A stretch of 64,000 nucleotides of DNA from an uncultured Burkholderiales bacterium (GTDB lineage Bacteria; Pseudomonadota; Gammaproteobacteria; Burkholderiales; Burkholderiaceae_C). Positions 15,488 to 24,332 of the stretch are shown in pieces. The translations under genes were made by a program, and so were the position numbers. Location: positions 1-64,000 of the forward strand of contig CALMYH010000033.1 in NCBI GenBank assembly GCA_937873395.1. The letters are read 5' to 3'. The notes under the pieces are model-generated. The model worked only from the letters and a program-made list of their open reading frames with translations, ran no database searches and had not been told where the DNA came from. How positions within the stretch are numbered: position 1 is the stretch's first letter; every line of letters begins with the position of its first letter.

Positions 15488-17344
15488 ATGCGCCCCTCCC
15501 GCTCCACCCTGCCAGCCCATCTGCCGGCCGGTGCCTCTGAAACGCCCCGTGCCCGATCCGACTGGTCGGTGCTCGGGCGCCTGCTGCCCTACCTGTGGCA
15601 GTACAAGGGGCGCGTGGTGCTGGCCCTGGCCTTCATGGTGGCGGCCAAGATGGCCAACGTCGGTGTGCCGCTGCTGCTCAAGGAACTGGTCGACGCCATG
15701 ACCCTCCAGCCCGGCAGCATGCAGGCCCTGCTGCTGGTGCCGGTGGGCATGATCGTGGCGTACGGGCTGCTGCGCTTTTCCACCTCGCTGTTCACCGAAC
15801 TGCGCGAGCTGGTGTTCGCCAAGGCCACCGAGGGCGCCACCCGCAGCATTGCATTGCAGGTGTTCGGCCACCTGCACGCCCTGTCCTTGCGCTTTCACCT
15901 GGAGCGCCAGACCGGTGGCATGACGCGCGACATCGAACGTGGGACCCGTGCGGTGCAGTCGCTGATTTCCTACTCGCTCTACAGCATCGTTCCCACTCTG
16001 ATCGAGGTGGCCATGGTGCTGGCCCTGCTGGGCACGAAGTTCGACATGGTCTACGTCTGGATCACCCTGGTCGCGCTGGTGCTCTATGTGGGCTTCACCG
16101 TGGTCGTGACCGAGTGGCGCACCAAGTTCCGGCGCGAGATGAACGAGCTGGAATCCAGCAGCCAGTCGCGCGCGATCGATTCGCTGCTCAACTACGAGAC
16201 CGTCAAGTACTTCAACAACGAAGCCTTCGAGGCCCATCGCTACAACGAAGCGCTGGAGAAGCTGCGCCGCGCCCGCCTCAAGAGCCAGGCCACGCTGTCG
16301 CTGCTGAACACCGGACAACAGGCGGTGATTGCGGTGGCGTTGGTGCTCATGCTCTGGCGGGCCACCGCCGGCGTGGCCGCCGGTGACCTGACCCTGGGGG
16401 ACCTGGTCATGATCAACGCCTTCATGATCCAGCTCTACATTCCGCTGGGTTTCCTGGGGGTGCTCTACCGCGAGATCAAGCAGAGCCTGACCGACCTCGA
16501 CCGCATGTTCACCCTGCTGGAGAAGGAGCGCGAAATCCAGGACCGCCCCGGGGCCCAGGACCTGCACCTGCCGGCCGCGCCAGCCGTGCGTTTCGAGAAT
16601 GTGCAGTTTGCCTACGAGCCGGCCCGCCCCATCCTGCACGGCGTGAGTTTCGAAATCCCGCCCGGCAAGACCGTGGCCGTGGTCGGCCCCTCGGGTTCGG
16701 GCAAGTCGACGCTGGGGCGGCTGCTGTTTCGTTTCTACGACGTGCAGGGCGGGGCCATCACCATCGACGACCGGGACATTCGGGACATCACCCAGTCCAG
16801 TGTGCGCCAGGCCATCGGCATCGTCCCGCAGGACACCGTGCTGTTCAACGACACCATCGAATACAACATCCTCTACGGACGGCCCGAAGCCGGCCATGAA
16901 GCGGCCGTGGCGGCGGCCCGGGCCGCCCACATCCACGACTTCATCGACCGCCTGCCCCAGGGCTACCGCACCGTGGTGGGCGAGCGCGGGCTCAAGCTTT
17001 CCGGCGGCGAAAAGCAGCGGGTGGCCATTGCCCGCACCCTGCTGAAAAACCCGCCCATCCTGATCTTCGACGAGGCCACCTCGGCGCTCGACTCGGCCAA
17101 CGAACGCGCCATCCAGGCCGAGTTGCGCAGCGTGGCCCGCAACAAGACCACGCTGGTGATCGCACACCGGTTGTCCACCGTGGTCGATGCCCACGAAATT
17201 CTGGTGCTGGTTCAAGGCCAGATCGTCGAGCGGGGCACCCACGCCGACCTGTCCGCCAGGCCCGGCGGCGTCTATGCTCAAATGTGGGCCATGCAGCAGT
17301 CCGGGCAGGACAACAACGGAGACGGAGCCCCGCTGCAGGGGTGA
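15488..17344 (+). CDS. ATM1-family ABC exporter (fused membrane and ATPase domains)
   Basis: Half-transporter of 618 aa with six membrane helices (about residues 40-330) followed by an ATPase domain: Walker A GPSGSGKST, signature LSGGEKQR, Walker B ILIFDEATSALD, H-loop IAHRLST. The membrane domain contains FHLERQTGGMTRDIERGTR and the NYETVKYFNNE segment, which mark the ATM1/HMT1 group. These export glutathione-linked or sulphur-containing compounds and support Fe-S biogenesis or metal tolerance. It functions as a homodimer in the inner membrane. A LysR regulator gene follows by 6 bp. Confidence 0.92.
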   Translation: MRPSRSTLPAHLPAGASETPRARSDWSVLGRLLPYLWQYKGRVVLALAFMVAAKMANVGVPLLLKELVDAMTLQPGSMQALLLVPVGMIVAYGLLRFSTSLFTELRELVFAKATEGATRSIALQVFGHLHALSLRFHLERQTGGMTRDIERGTRAVQSLISYSLYSIVPTLIEVAMVLALLGTKFDMVYVWITLVALVLYVGFTVVVTEWRTKFRREMNELESSSQSRAIDSLLNYETVKYFNNEAFEAHRYNEALEKLRRARLKSQATLSLLNTGQQAVIAVALVLMLWRATAGVAAGDLTLGDLVMINAFMIQLYIPLGFLGVLYREIKQSLTDLDRMFTLLEKEREIQDRPGAQDLHLPAAPAVRFENVQFAYEPARPILHGVSFEIPPGKTVAVVGPSGSGKSTLGRLLFRFYDVQGGAITIDDRDIRDITQSSVRQAIGIVPQDTVLFNDTIEYNILYGRPEAGHEAAVAAARAAHIHDFIDRLPQGYRTVVGERGLKLSGGEKQRVAIARTLLKNPPILIFDEATSALDSANERAIQAELRSVARNKTTLVIAHRLSTVVDAHEILVLVQGQIVERGTHADLSARPGGVYAQMWAMQQSGQDNNGDGAPLQG

Positions 17345-17350
17345 CACGCT

Positions 17351-18274
17351 ATGGAAACCAAGTGGCTGGAAGATTTTGTCAGCCTGGCCGAGACGCGCAG
17401 CTTCAGCCGTTCGGCGCAGTTGCGCCACGTCACGCAGCCGGCGTTTTCGCGCCGCATCCAGTCGCTGGAGGCCTGGGCAGGCACCGACCTGGTCGACCGC
17501 TCCTCCTACCCCACGCGCCTGACCCCGGCCGGCCAGACCCTTTACGAGCAGGCCCTGGAGATGCTGCAGTCGCTGCAGAGCACGCGCGCCATGCTGCGGG
17601 CCCACACGGCGGCGGCGCAGGACGTGATCGAGTTCGCCGTGCCGCACACGCTGGCCTTCACCTTTTTCCCCGCCTGGCTGTCCGGGCTGCGCGGCGTCTG
17701 CCGGCCCATCAAGAGCCGGCTGATCGCGCTGAATGTGCACGACGCGGTCATGCGCCTGGTCGAGGGCAGCTGTGACCTGCTCATTGCCTACCACCACGTG
17801 ACCCAGCCGATCCAGCTCGATGCCGCCCGCTACGAGATGCTGCAGCTGGGCCGCGAAACCCTGTCACCCTATGTGCGCCCCGACGACCAGGGGCGCCCGC
17901 TGTACGCTCTGCCGGGCTCGGCCGCGCAGCCCTTGCCCTACCTGGCCTATGCCCCGGGCGCCTACCTGGGGCGGGTGCTGGAGCAGGTGCTCAAGCTCAG
18001 CACCGTCCCCCTGCACCTGGACCGCATCTACGAAACCGACATGGCCGAAGGCCTCAAGGCCATGGCGCTGGAGGGGCATGGCGTGGCCTTTCTGCCGTCC
18101 AGCGCGGTTCGGCGCGAGGTGCGTAGCAAGCGCCTGGTCAGCGCCGGCTCCGGTTTCGACACCGGCCTGGAAATACGCATCTACCGCGAGCGCAGTTCGG
18201 CCGCCAAGCCCAAAGGACCGGTGGAGTCCTTCTGGCGCGACCTGGAGCGGCACGTCAGCGCCGGGCAGCTCTGA
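17351..18274 (+). CDS. LysR-family transcriptional regulator
   Basis: Regulator of 307 aa. The N-terminal winged helix-turn-helix (about residues 1-60) shows the LysR pattern LEDFVSLAETRSFSRSAQ then TQPAFSRRIQSLE; the rest is the periplasmic-binding-protein-like effector domain. It starts 6 bp after the ATM1-type exporter gene on the same strand, so it may be co-transcribed, unusual for a LysR protein, which more often sits divergent from its target. Effector and targets unknown. Its 3' end contains the GACAAT hexamer just before pyrC. Confidence 0.92.
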   Translation: METKWLEDFVSLAETRSFSRSAQLRHVTQPAFSRRIQSLEAWAGTDLVDRSSYPTRLTPAGQTLYEQALEMLQSLQSTRAMLRAHTAAAQDVIEFAVPHTLAFTFFPAWLSGLRGVCRPIKSRLIALNVHDAVMRLVEGSCDLLIAYHHVTQPIQLDAARYEMLQLGRETLSPYVRPDDQGRPLYALPGSAAQPLPYLAYAPGAYLGRVLEQVLKLSTVPLHLDRIYETDMAEGLKAMALEGHGVAFLPSSAVRREVRSKRLVSAGSGFDTGLEIRIYRERSSAAKPKGPVESFWRDLERHVSAGQL

Positions 18275-18286
18275 GACAATCGGGGC

Positions 18287-19333
18287 ATGAACGCCCCGAC
18301 CGCCCAGACCCTGACCCTCACCCGTCCCGACGACTGGCACCTGCACGTGCGCGACGGGGCCGCCCTGAACACCGTCGTGCCGCACACCGCGGCCCAGTTC
18401 GGCCGCGCCATCATCATGCCCAACCTCAGGCCACCGGTGACCACCGCGGCCCAGGCCCTGGCCTACGCCGATCGCATCCGCGCCGCCGTGCCGGCGGGCT
18501 TGACCTTCGAGCCGCTGATGACCCTGTACCTGACCGACAACCTGCCGGCCGACGAGATCGTTCGTGCCAGGGACGCCGGCGTGGTCGCCTGCAAACTCTA
18601 CCCGGCCGGTGCCACCACCAACAGCGACGCCGGCGTGACCGACATCCGCAAGACCTACCAAACGCTGGAAGCCATGCAGAAGGCCGGCATGCTGCTGCTC
18701 GTGCACGGCGAAGTCACCAGCCCCGACATCGACCTGTTCGACCGCGAGGCCGTATTCATCGAAGACAAGCTGGAGTCGCTGCGCAAGGACTTCCCGGGCC
18801 TGAAGATCGTGATGGAGCACATCACCACGAAAGAGGCCGCGCAGTATGTGGCCGGAGCCGACGCCCATCTGGCGGCCACCATCACCGTGCACCACCTGCT
18901 CTACAACCGCAACGCCATCTTCACCGGTGGCATCCGCCCGCACTACTACTGCCTGCCGGTGCTCAAGCGCGAGACGCACCGCCAGGCCCTGGTGGCCGCC
19001 GCCACCAGCGGCAGCCCCAAGTTCTTCCTGGGCACCGACAGCGCGCCGCACCCGGCCCACCTCAAGGAACACGCCACCGGTTGCGCCGGCTGCTACACCG
19101 CCCACGCGGCCATGGAGATGTACGCCGAGGCCTTTGAAGCCGCGGGTGCACTCGACAAGCTCGAAGGCTTTGCCAGCTTCTTCGGCGCCGACTTCTATGG
19201 CCTGCCGCGCAACACCGGCACCATCACCCTGCGCAAGGAAAGCTGGACCCCGCCCGAGAGCTTCCCCTTCGGCGAGGCCGAGCTCAGGCCGCTGCGCTCG
19301 GGCGAAGCCCTGCCCTGGAAGCTGGTGGCCTGA
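18287..19333 (+). CDS. pyrC: Dihydroorotase
   Basis: Homodimeric zinc amidohydrolase of 348 aa (type II dihydroorotase length) that interconverts N-carbamoyl-aspartate and dihydroorotate in pyrimidine synthesis. [10 protein letters not shown] gives the metal-binding Hx[17 protein letters not shown] holds the lysine carboxylated to bridge the metals, and LLVHGE plus the conserved [10 protein letters not shown] segment complete the site. FLGTDSAPH carries the catalytic Asp. A GACAAT hexamer (18275-18280) ends 6 nt before the ATG, and there is no Shine-Dalgarno sequence. Confidence 0.96.
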   Translation: MNAPTAQTLTLTRPDDWHLHVRDGAALNTVVPHTAAQFGRAIIMPNLRPPVTTAAQALAYADRIRAAVPAGLTFEPLMTLYLTDNLPADEIVRARDAGVVACKLYPAGATTNSDAGVTDIRKTYQTLEAMQKAGMLLLVHGEVTSPDIDLFDREAVFIEDKLESLRKDFPGLKIVMEHITTKEAAQYVAGADAHLAATITVHHLLYNRNAIFTGGIRPHYYCLPVLKRETHRQALVAAATSGSPKFFLGTDSAPHPAHLKEHATGCAGCYTAHAAMEMYAEAFEAAGALDKLEGFASFFGADFYGLPRNTGTITLRKESWTPPESFPFGEAELRPLRSGEALPWKLVA

Positions 19334-19339
19334 CCGGGC

Positions 19340-20116
19340 ATGTGCGCCGTCGGCAACCCGGTGGCCGGCTGGCCCTCGCCCGACTGGGCGCAGCCCTGGA
19401 ACGCCCCGTACGCCGCCGATGGCACCGCGGTGCGCCAGGCCTGTGAGCAGGGCGTGCCGCTGCCCCAGGCACTGACACTGCGCATCGGGGCCGGCGGGCC
19501 GCGTTTTGTGCCGCAGGCCGACCTGCCCGACGGTTGGGCCTACGAGCAGTTCATCTTTGAGACTGGCGCTGTGCCCACCCGCGACGGCCTGCACGACTTC
19601 TTCAACGGCCTGGTCTGGGCGCGCTTCCCGGCCACCAAGCGCCTGCTCAACCGCCTGCAGGCGGCCGAGATCGCGCAGGTGGGGGTGGGGCAGGTGCGCG
19701 GCCCGGTGCGCGATGCCATCACCCTGTTCGACGAAAACGCGGTCCTGCTGCAGGCGCCCGAGGCCCTCTGGCAGGCCTTGCTCGCGCGGGACTGGACGCG
19801 GCTCTTCGTGGAGCTGCGCCCCCTCTGGGCGCAGGCGCGGTTGGTGCTGTTCGGCCACGCCCTGCTGGAAAAGCTGGTGACGCCTTACAAGTCCATCACC
19901 GGGCATGTCTACCGCCTGCCGGTGCCACCCGAACTGGGTGAGGATCTGGCGGCCTGGGACGGCTGGCTGGGCGGCCGCCTGGGCGCCGACGAACTGGCCT
20001 GCAAGCCGTTCACCCCTTTGCCGGTGCTGGGCGTGCCCGGCTGGTGGCCCGCCAACGGCTCAGCCAGCTTCTACGCCGACCCCCAGGTGTTTCGCCGGCC
20101 CCGGCCGCAGGGCTGA
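19340..20116 (+). CDS. DUF3025 domain-containing protein
   Basis: Protein of 258 aa matching DUF3025, recognised from YEQFIFETGAVPTRDGLHDFFNGLVWARFPATK and a later LFGHALLEKL-type segment. No catalytic function is established for the family. It starts 6 bp after pyrC and is probably co-transcribed with it, an arrangement I believe is common in Burkholderiales. Soluble, with no signal peptide. Confidence 0.82.
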   Translation: MCAVGNPVAGWPSPDWAQPWNAPYAADGTAVRQACEQGVPLPQALTLRIGAGGPRFVPQADLPDGWAYEQFIFETGAVPTRDGLHDFFNGLVWARFPATKRLLNRLQAAEIAQVGVGQVRGPVRDAITLFDENAVLLQAPEALWQALLARDWTRLFVELRPLWAQARLVLFGHALLEKLVTPYKSITGHVYRLPVPPELGEDLAAWDGWLGGRLGADELACKPFTPLPVLGVPGWWPANGSASFYADPQVFRRPRPQG

Positions 20117-20192
20117 ACGGTCAGCCTGTTCGATACTCTTGTTTTTTCGAAAACTCAACAAATATTGTTCCATTATCATCAGTGGTATCCGG

Positions 20193-20244
20193 CTTCACGC
20201 CCGGAGGGAACCCCCCGTGAGCCGGCGGGTCTGAAGGCGTGAAG
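20193..20244 (+). promoter_or_regulatory. Structured 5' leader of htpX
   Basis: A 9-bp inverted repeat CTTCACGCC/GGCGTGAAG (20193-20201 with 20236-20244) encloses a GC-rich loop ending 38 nt before the htpX start. Just upstream (about 20140-20180) is an AT-rich tract, unusual here, with TTCGAAA and CCATTAT about 17 nt apart, a loose match to heat-shock sigma32 elements. A role in heat-shock control of htpX is possible but speculative. Confidence 0.4.
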
Positions 20245-20281
20245 GTGCCCCCGGTGGCACACCTCTGCATTGGAGTCCAAC

Positions 20282-21148
20282 ATGAAACGCATTGTTCTGT
20301 TTGTCCTGACCAACCTCGCTGTGATGGTGGTGTTGCTCACCGTCACGCGCCTCCTGGGCTTTGACAGGTTCCTCACCGCCAACGGCCTGGATCTGACCGC
20401 GCTGGCGGGCTTCTCGCTGATCATCGGTTTCGGTGGCGCCACCATCTCGTTGCTGATCAGCAAGCCCATGGCCAAGTTCAGCACGCGCGCCCGCGTCATC
20501 AACCAGCCGCAGACCGCCGACGAAGCCTGGATCGTGCAGACGGTGCAGAAGTTCGCCGACAAGGCCGGCATCGGCATGCCCGAGGTCGCCATCTACGACG
20601 GCGCGCCCAACGCCTTTGCCACCGGTGCCTTCAAGAACTCGGCCCTGGTGGCGGTCTCCACCGGGCTGCTGCAAAGCATGACGCGCGAAGAGGTCGAGGC
20701 CGTGATCGGCCACGAGGTGGCCCACATCGCCAACGGCGACATGGTCACCATGACCCTGATCCAGGGTGTCATGAACACCTTTGTGGTGTTCCTCAGCCGG
20801 GTTATCGGTTACGCGGTCGACGCCTTCCTGCGCCGCGGCAGCGACAGCAATGGCCCCGGGATCGGCTACTTTGTGACCACCATCGTGATGGACATCATCC
20901 TGGGTTTCCTGGCCGCCATCATCGTCGCCTGGTTCAGCCGCCAGCGCGAATTCCGGGCCGATGCCGGTGCCGCCGACCTGATGGGTCGCAAGCAGCCCAT
21001 GATCAACGCCCTGGCCCGCCTGGGTGGCCTGACCGCGGGCGAACTGCCCAAGGGCATGCAGGCCATGGGCATTGCCGGCGGTCTGGGCAAGCTGTTCTCC
21101 ACCCACCCGCCGATCGAAGAGCGCATCGCCGCGCTGCAAAAGGGCTGA
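20282..21148 (+). CDS. htpX: Membrane zinc metalloprotease HtpX
   Basis: M48-family protease of 288 aa in the inner membrane that degrades misfolded or damaged membrane proteins, overlapping with FtsH in function. Two N-terminal membrane helices (about 5-25 and 38-60) precede the zinc motif HEVAH (residues 144-148); further membrane segments follow, and the third zinc ligand is the Glu in REFRAD. The start at 20282 follows GGAG by 6 nt; a TTG 12 bp upstream is in frame but less likely. The gene ends before a bidirectional terminator. Confidence 0.95.
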   Translation: MKRIVLFVLTNLAVMVVLLTVTRLLGFDRFLTANGLDLTALAGFSLIIGFGGATISLLISKPMAKFSTRARVINQPQTADEAWIVQTVQKFADKAGIGMPEVAIYDGAPNAFATGAFKNSALVAVSTGLLQSMTREEVEAVIGHEVAHIANGDMVTMTLIQGVMNTFVVFLSRVIGYAVDAFLRRGSDSNGPGIGYFVTTIVMDIILGFLAAIIVAWFSRQREFRADAGAADLMGRKQPMINALARLGGLTAGELPKGMQAMGIAGGLGKLFSTHPPIEERIAALQKG

Positions 21149-21167
21149 GCCCAGGCAAGCGGCCACC

Positions 21168-21196
21168 AAAAAGGCGCCCCGCGGGGCGCCTTTTTT
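21168..21196. terminator. Bidirectional Rho-independent terminator between htpX and the glycine-zipper gene
   Basis: The palindrome GGCGCCCCGCGGGGCGCC (21173-21190) is flanked by five A on the left and six T on the right, so it can terminate both htpX and the convergent glycine-zipper gene. Confidence 0.9.
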
Positions 21197-21212
21197 GCGG
21201 GTGGGTGCTGCC

Positions 21213-21851
21213 TCAGTAGCCGTAGGGTTGCCAGTGGCGGTTGTGCGGGTGGTGCCGCCAGCCGGGCCCTGGACGGGACGGTGTCACGTCCACATGCACC
21301 ACGGCCGGGGGCGGTGTCTGGGCCACAGGGCGGGGTGCGACGTGTTGCGGGGAAGGCTGGGAGAGCACCGGCTGCACGTTGACCCGGATCCACCGGCCCG
21401 GGTCTTCGGCCATCTGCGTGCGGTACTGCAGGCCGGCGTACTCGTAGACCACGTCGTAAGCCACGGTGCGCTGCTGCCACACGTGCTGGGTGCTGCACTG
21501 GCGCACCACCTGGGTGGTGGCGGGTGGACGGCCCTCGATGCGGTCGCCGATCATGGCGCCGCCCACCAGGCCGATGACGGTGGCAATGGCCCGGCCGCTG
21601 CCGTCACCGATGGCGTTGCCCATGGCGCCACCGGCAATGCCCCCCATGAGGGCGCCGGCACCGGTGGTTCGGCCAGGCACCGAGACCACCTGGTCCTGGC
21701 AGACCTGCTGCGGCACCTGTATCTGCTCGGTCACGGGGGTGCTGCTGATCACCCGGGCCCGTTCGTCGCGGGCCTGGACCAGGCCGCTGAAGCCCAGACC
21801 CATCAGCGCGACGGTCAAGGGAATCATGGCAACTTTGGAAGGGGTTTTCAT
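21213..21851 (-). CDS. Glycine-zipper 2TM-domain envelope protein
   Basis: Protein of 212 aa. Residues 1-27 form a Sec signal peptide. The glycine-zipper region (GALMGGIAGGAMGNAIGDGSG then GLVGGAMIGDRIEG) matches the 17-kDa surface antigen / glycine-zipper 2TM family found in the outer membrane or periplasm. The C-terminal third is rich in Pro, His and Trp. There is no lipobox Cys, so it is not an obvious lipoprotein. Function unknown; homologues are linked to envelope integrity. The start at 21851 gives the signal peptide and follows GGAG by 6 nt. Confidence 0.85.
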   Translation of the reverse strand: MKTPSKVAMIPLTVALMGLGFSGLVQARDERARVISSTPVTEQIQVPQQVCQDQVVSVPGRTTGAGALMGGIAGGAMGNAIGDGSGRAIATVIGLVGGAMIGDRIEGRPPATTQVVRQCSTQHVWQQRTVAYDVVYEYAGLQYRTQMAEDPGRWIRVNVQPVLSQPSPQHVAPRPVAQTPPPAVVHVDVTPSRPGPGWRHHPHNRHWQPYGY

Positions 21852-21951
21852 GGAAAGCTCCAAGGGGGTTGGGGAGCCTCCATGCTGCGGCGGCCGTGTC
21901 AAGCCGCCTTGCCCGCTGCGTAAAGCGCCGCGAAAACCTGTAACCGCCTGT

Positions 21952-23784
21952 TCACGCGGCCTGGGGCTGGCCCAGAATGTCGCGCGCCACCGCCTCGGCC
22001 ACCTTGATGCCGTCCACCCCGGCCGACAGGATGCCGCCGGCGTAGCCCGCCCCTTCACCCGCCGGGTACAGGCCGGTGGTGTTCAGGCTCTGGAAGTCGG
22101 CGCCGCGCGTGATGCGCAGCGGCGAGGAAGTCCGGGTCTCCACCCCGGTGAGGACCGCGCCTGGCATGTCGTAGCCGCGGATCTTGCGGCCGAACACCGG
22201 CAGGGCTTCGCGCATGGCCTCGATGGCGTAGCCCGGCAGGGCCGGGGCCAGGTCGCCCAGGTGCACGCCCGGCCGGTAGGACGGCTCCACCTCCGCCAGC
22301 GCCGTCGAAGGCCGCGCCGCCAGGAAATCGCCCACCAGTTGTCCGGGCGCCTCGTAGGTGCCACCCCCCAGCTCGTAGGCGCGGGCTTCCAGCTGGCGTT
22401 GCAGCACGATGCCCGCCAGCGGGTGCGTCGCCCCTTGCGCCTTCAATGCCTGGGCCTCGGCCGCATAACGGGGGCCGTCGTCTTCGCCGAAGGCCGCGGT
22501 CCACAGCGGCAGGTCCTGCGGGAACTGGGTCGGAAAATCCGCCGGCTCGATGCCCACCACCATGCCGGCATTGGCGTTGCGCTCGGCGCGCGAGTACTGG
22601 CTCATGCCATTGGTCACCACCCGGCCCGGTTCGCTGGTGGCCGCGACCACCGTGCCCCCCGGGCACATGCAGAAGCTGTAGACCGCGCGACCGTTCTTCG
22701 CGTGGTGCACCAGCTTGTAGTCGGCCGCGCCCAGCAGCGGGTGTCCGGCGTGCCGGCCCCAGCGGGCCCGGTCGATCACGCTTTGCGGGTGCTCGATGCG
22801 GAACCCCACCGAGAACGGCTTGGCCTCCAGGAACACCCCGGCGTCGTGCAGCAGGGCAAAGGTATCGCGCGAGCTGTGCCCCAGCGCCAGCACCGCGCGC
22901 CGCGCCGGCAGGTCCTGCGTTTCACCCGTGTCCAGCCGCAACACGCGCAGGCTGCGCAGCCGCTGCCGGTCCGGGCCCGGCGCCAGCTCGATGCCCACCA
23001 GCTGGTGCTGGAAGCGGATCTCGCCGCCCAGCGCGACGATCTTCTCCCGCATGGCTTCGACCACCTTGACCAGCTTGAAGGTGCCGATGTGCGGGTGCGC
23101 CTGGTACAGGATCTCGGCCGGTGCGCCGGCCTCGACGAACTCCTGCATCACCTTGCGGCCCAGGAAGCGCGGGTCCTTGATCTGGCTGTAGAGCTTGCCG
23201 TCGGAGAACAGGCCGGCACCGCCCTCGCCATACTGCACATTGCTCTGCGGATTCAGCACCCGCTTGCGCCACAGGCCCCAGGTGTCCTGGGTGCGCTCGC
23301 GCACCGGCTTGCCGCGTTCCAGCACGATGGGCCGCAGCCCCATCTGGGCCAGCGCCAGCGCGGTGAACAGGCCACACGGGCCCAGGCCGATCACCACGGG
23401 TCGCTCGGCCTCGTCGGCCGGCCAGTCGGTGGGCACATGGCCGGGCGCCCGCCAGGTCATGTCCGGCGTCGGCTGGATGTGCGGGTTCTTCTGGTGCCGC
23501 GACAGCAGCACGGCTTCCTGGCGCGGGTCGGCCAGCGCCACGTCCACGATGTAGACCGCCAGCAGCTCGGCCTTGCGGGCGTCGAAACTGCGCTTGAACA
23601 CCTGCAGCCCGGCAATGGCTGCCGGGTCCACCCCGAGTGCCTGTGCGGCCAGCCGCGTCAGGGCCTCGGTGGGGTGGGGCGGCGGTTGCCGGTCCCGGTC
23701 GGTCTCGGTCGGTGCGTCGGCGCTGCGGCGGTGCTCGCAGGGCACCTGCTCCAGGGGCAGTTTGAGTTCGGCGATGCGGATCAT
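21952..23784 (-). CDS. FAD-dependent oxidoreductase (COG2509 type)
   Basis: Protein of 610 aa. After an N-terminal basic domain of about 120 residues there is a Rossmann dinucleotide site, VVIGLGPCGLFTALALAQMG, then NVQYGEGGAGLFSDGKLYSQ, a hallmark of the COG2509 uncharacterised FAD-dependent dehydrogenases. FCMCPGGTVVAATSEPGRVV and the C-terminal GLYPAGEGAGYAGGI segment are also diagnostic. Substrate unknown. It ends 100 bp from the glycine-zipper gene on the same strand and is divergent from rnpB. Confidence 0.88.
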   Translation of the reverse strand: MIRIAELKLPLEQVPCEHRRSADAPTETDRDRQPPPHPTEALTRLAAQALGVDPAAIAGLQVFKRSFDARKAELLAVYIVDVALADPRQEAVLLSRHQKNPHIQPTPDMTWRAPGHVPTDWPADEAERPVVIGLGPCGLFTALALAQMGLRPIVLERGKPVRERTQDTWGLWRKRVLNPQSNVQYGEGGAGLFSDGKLYSQIKDPRFLGRKVMQEFVEAGAPAEILYQAHPHIGTFKLVKVVEAMREKIVALGGEIRFQHQLVGIELAPGPDRQRLRSLRVLRLDTGETQDLPARRAVLALGHSSRDTFALLHDAGVFLEAKPFSVGFRIEHPQSVIDRARWGRHAGHPLLGAADYKLVHHAKNGRAVYSFCMCPGGTVVAATSEPGRVVTNGMSQYSRAERNANAGMVVGIEPADFPTQFPQDLPLWTAAFGEDDGPRYAAEAQALKAQGATHPLAGIVLQRQLEARAYELGGGTYEAPGQLVGDFLAARPSTALAEVEPSYRPGVHLGDLAPALPGYAIEAMREALPVFGRKIRGYDMPGAVLTGVETRTSSPLRITRGADFQSLNTTGLYPAGEGAGYAGGILSAGVDGIKVAEAVARDILGQPQAA

Positions 23785-23863
23785 GGGGGTCTGTCGCGGG
23801 GCTTGTGGCGATCAAGCAGGGGCCCGGCCAGCGGCCGGGCAGACAAGCACCGATAATAGCGGG

Positions 23864-24219
23864 GTGAAGCCCGCCAAGGCCGCCGCTGGTGCAACCTCGA
23901 AAGAGGCCCCGAAAGGGAGCACCGGAGGAACGTCCGGACTGCACAGGGCAGCGTAGGAGGTAATACCTCTCCACCGTGAGGTGAGGATCAGAGCAACAGA
24001 GACGAGTCGGCGCCGGGGCAACCCGGTGCCGGGTGAAACGGGCAATCTCTACGCGCAGCAATACCAAATAGGCACGCGCTGATGTGGCTCCGCGGAGCGT
24101 GCGGGTAGGTAGCACCGAGCCGGGTGGGCGACCCCCGGCCCAGAGGAATGGCGGTCACGTGCCAGGCCTTCGCAAGAAGGCCCGGTACGCACAGAATCCG
24201 GCGTACCGGCGGACTTCAC
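23864..24219 (+). ncRNA. rnpB: RNase P RNA, bacterial class A
   Basis: Catalytic RNA of RNase P, which trims tRNA 5' leaders. The ends GTGAAGCCCGCC (23864-23875) and GGCGGACTTCAC (24208-24219) pair as helix P1 with one mismatch. The conserved regions appear in order: GAGGAACGTCCGGACT (CR-I), ACAGAGACGAG, GTGAAACGGGCAATCTCTAC then GCAATACCAAATAGGC (CR-II/III), AGAGGAATGG (CR-IV) and ACAGAATCCGGC (CR-V). GATAAT at 23852-23857 is a good -10, with no clear -35. TTTTTTT at 24222-24228 after the P1 hairpin probably ends the transcript. The remainder to 24332 shows no feature. Confidence 0.95.
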
Positions 24220-24332
24220 ACTTTTTTTCACTGGCCGCTGTAAAAGTGCCACCGCACGAAGCGACCGACCTCGTCGGCGCTCAGCCTTTCATGCGCCAAT
24301 GCAGCGCGGCCAGCGGACGCCGGACACATCCA

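Noticed and set aside
15458..17797. A 779-codon minus-strand open frame opposite the ATM1-type exporter
   Set aside because: Antisense shadow; the plus strand shows all ABC motifs.
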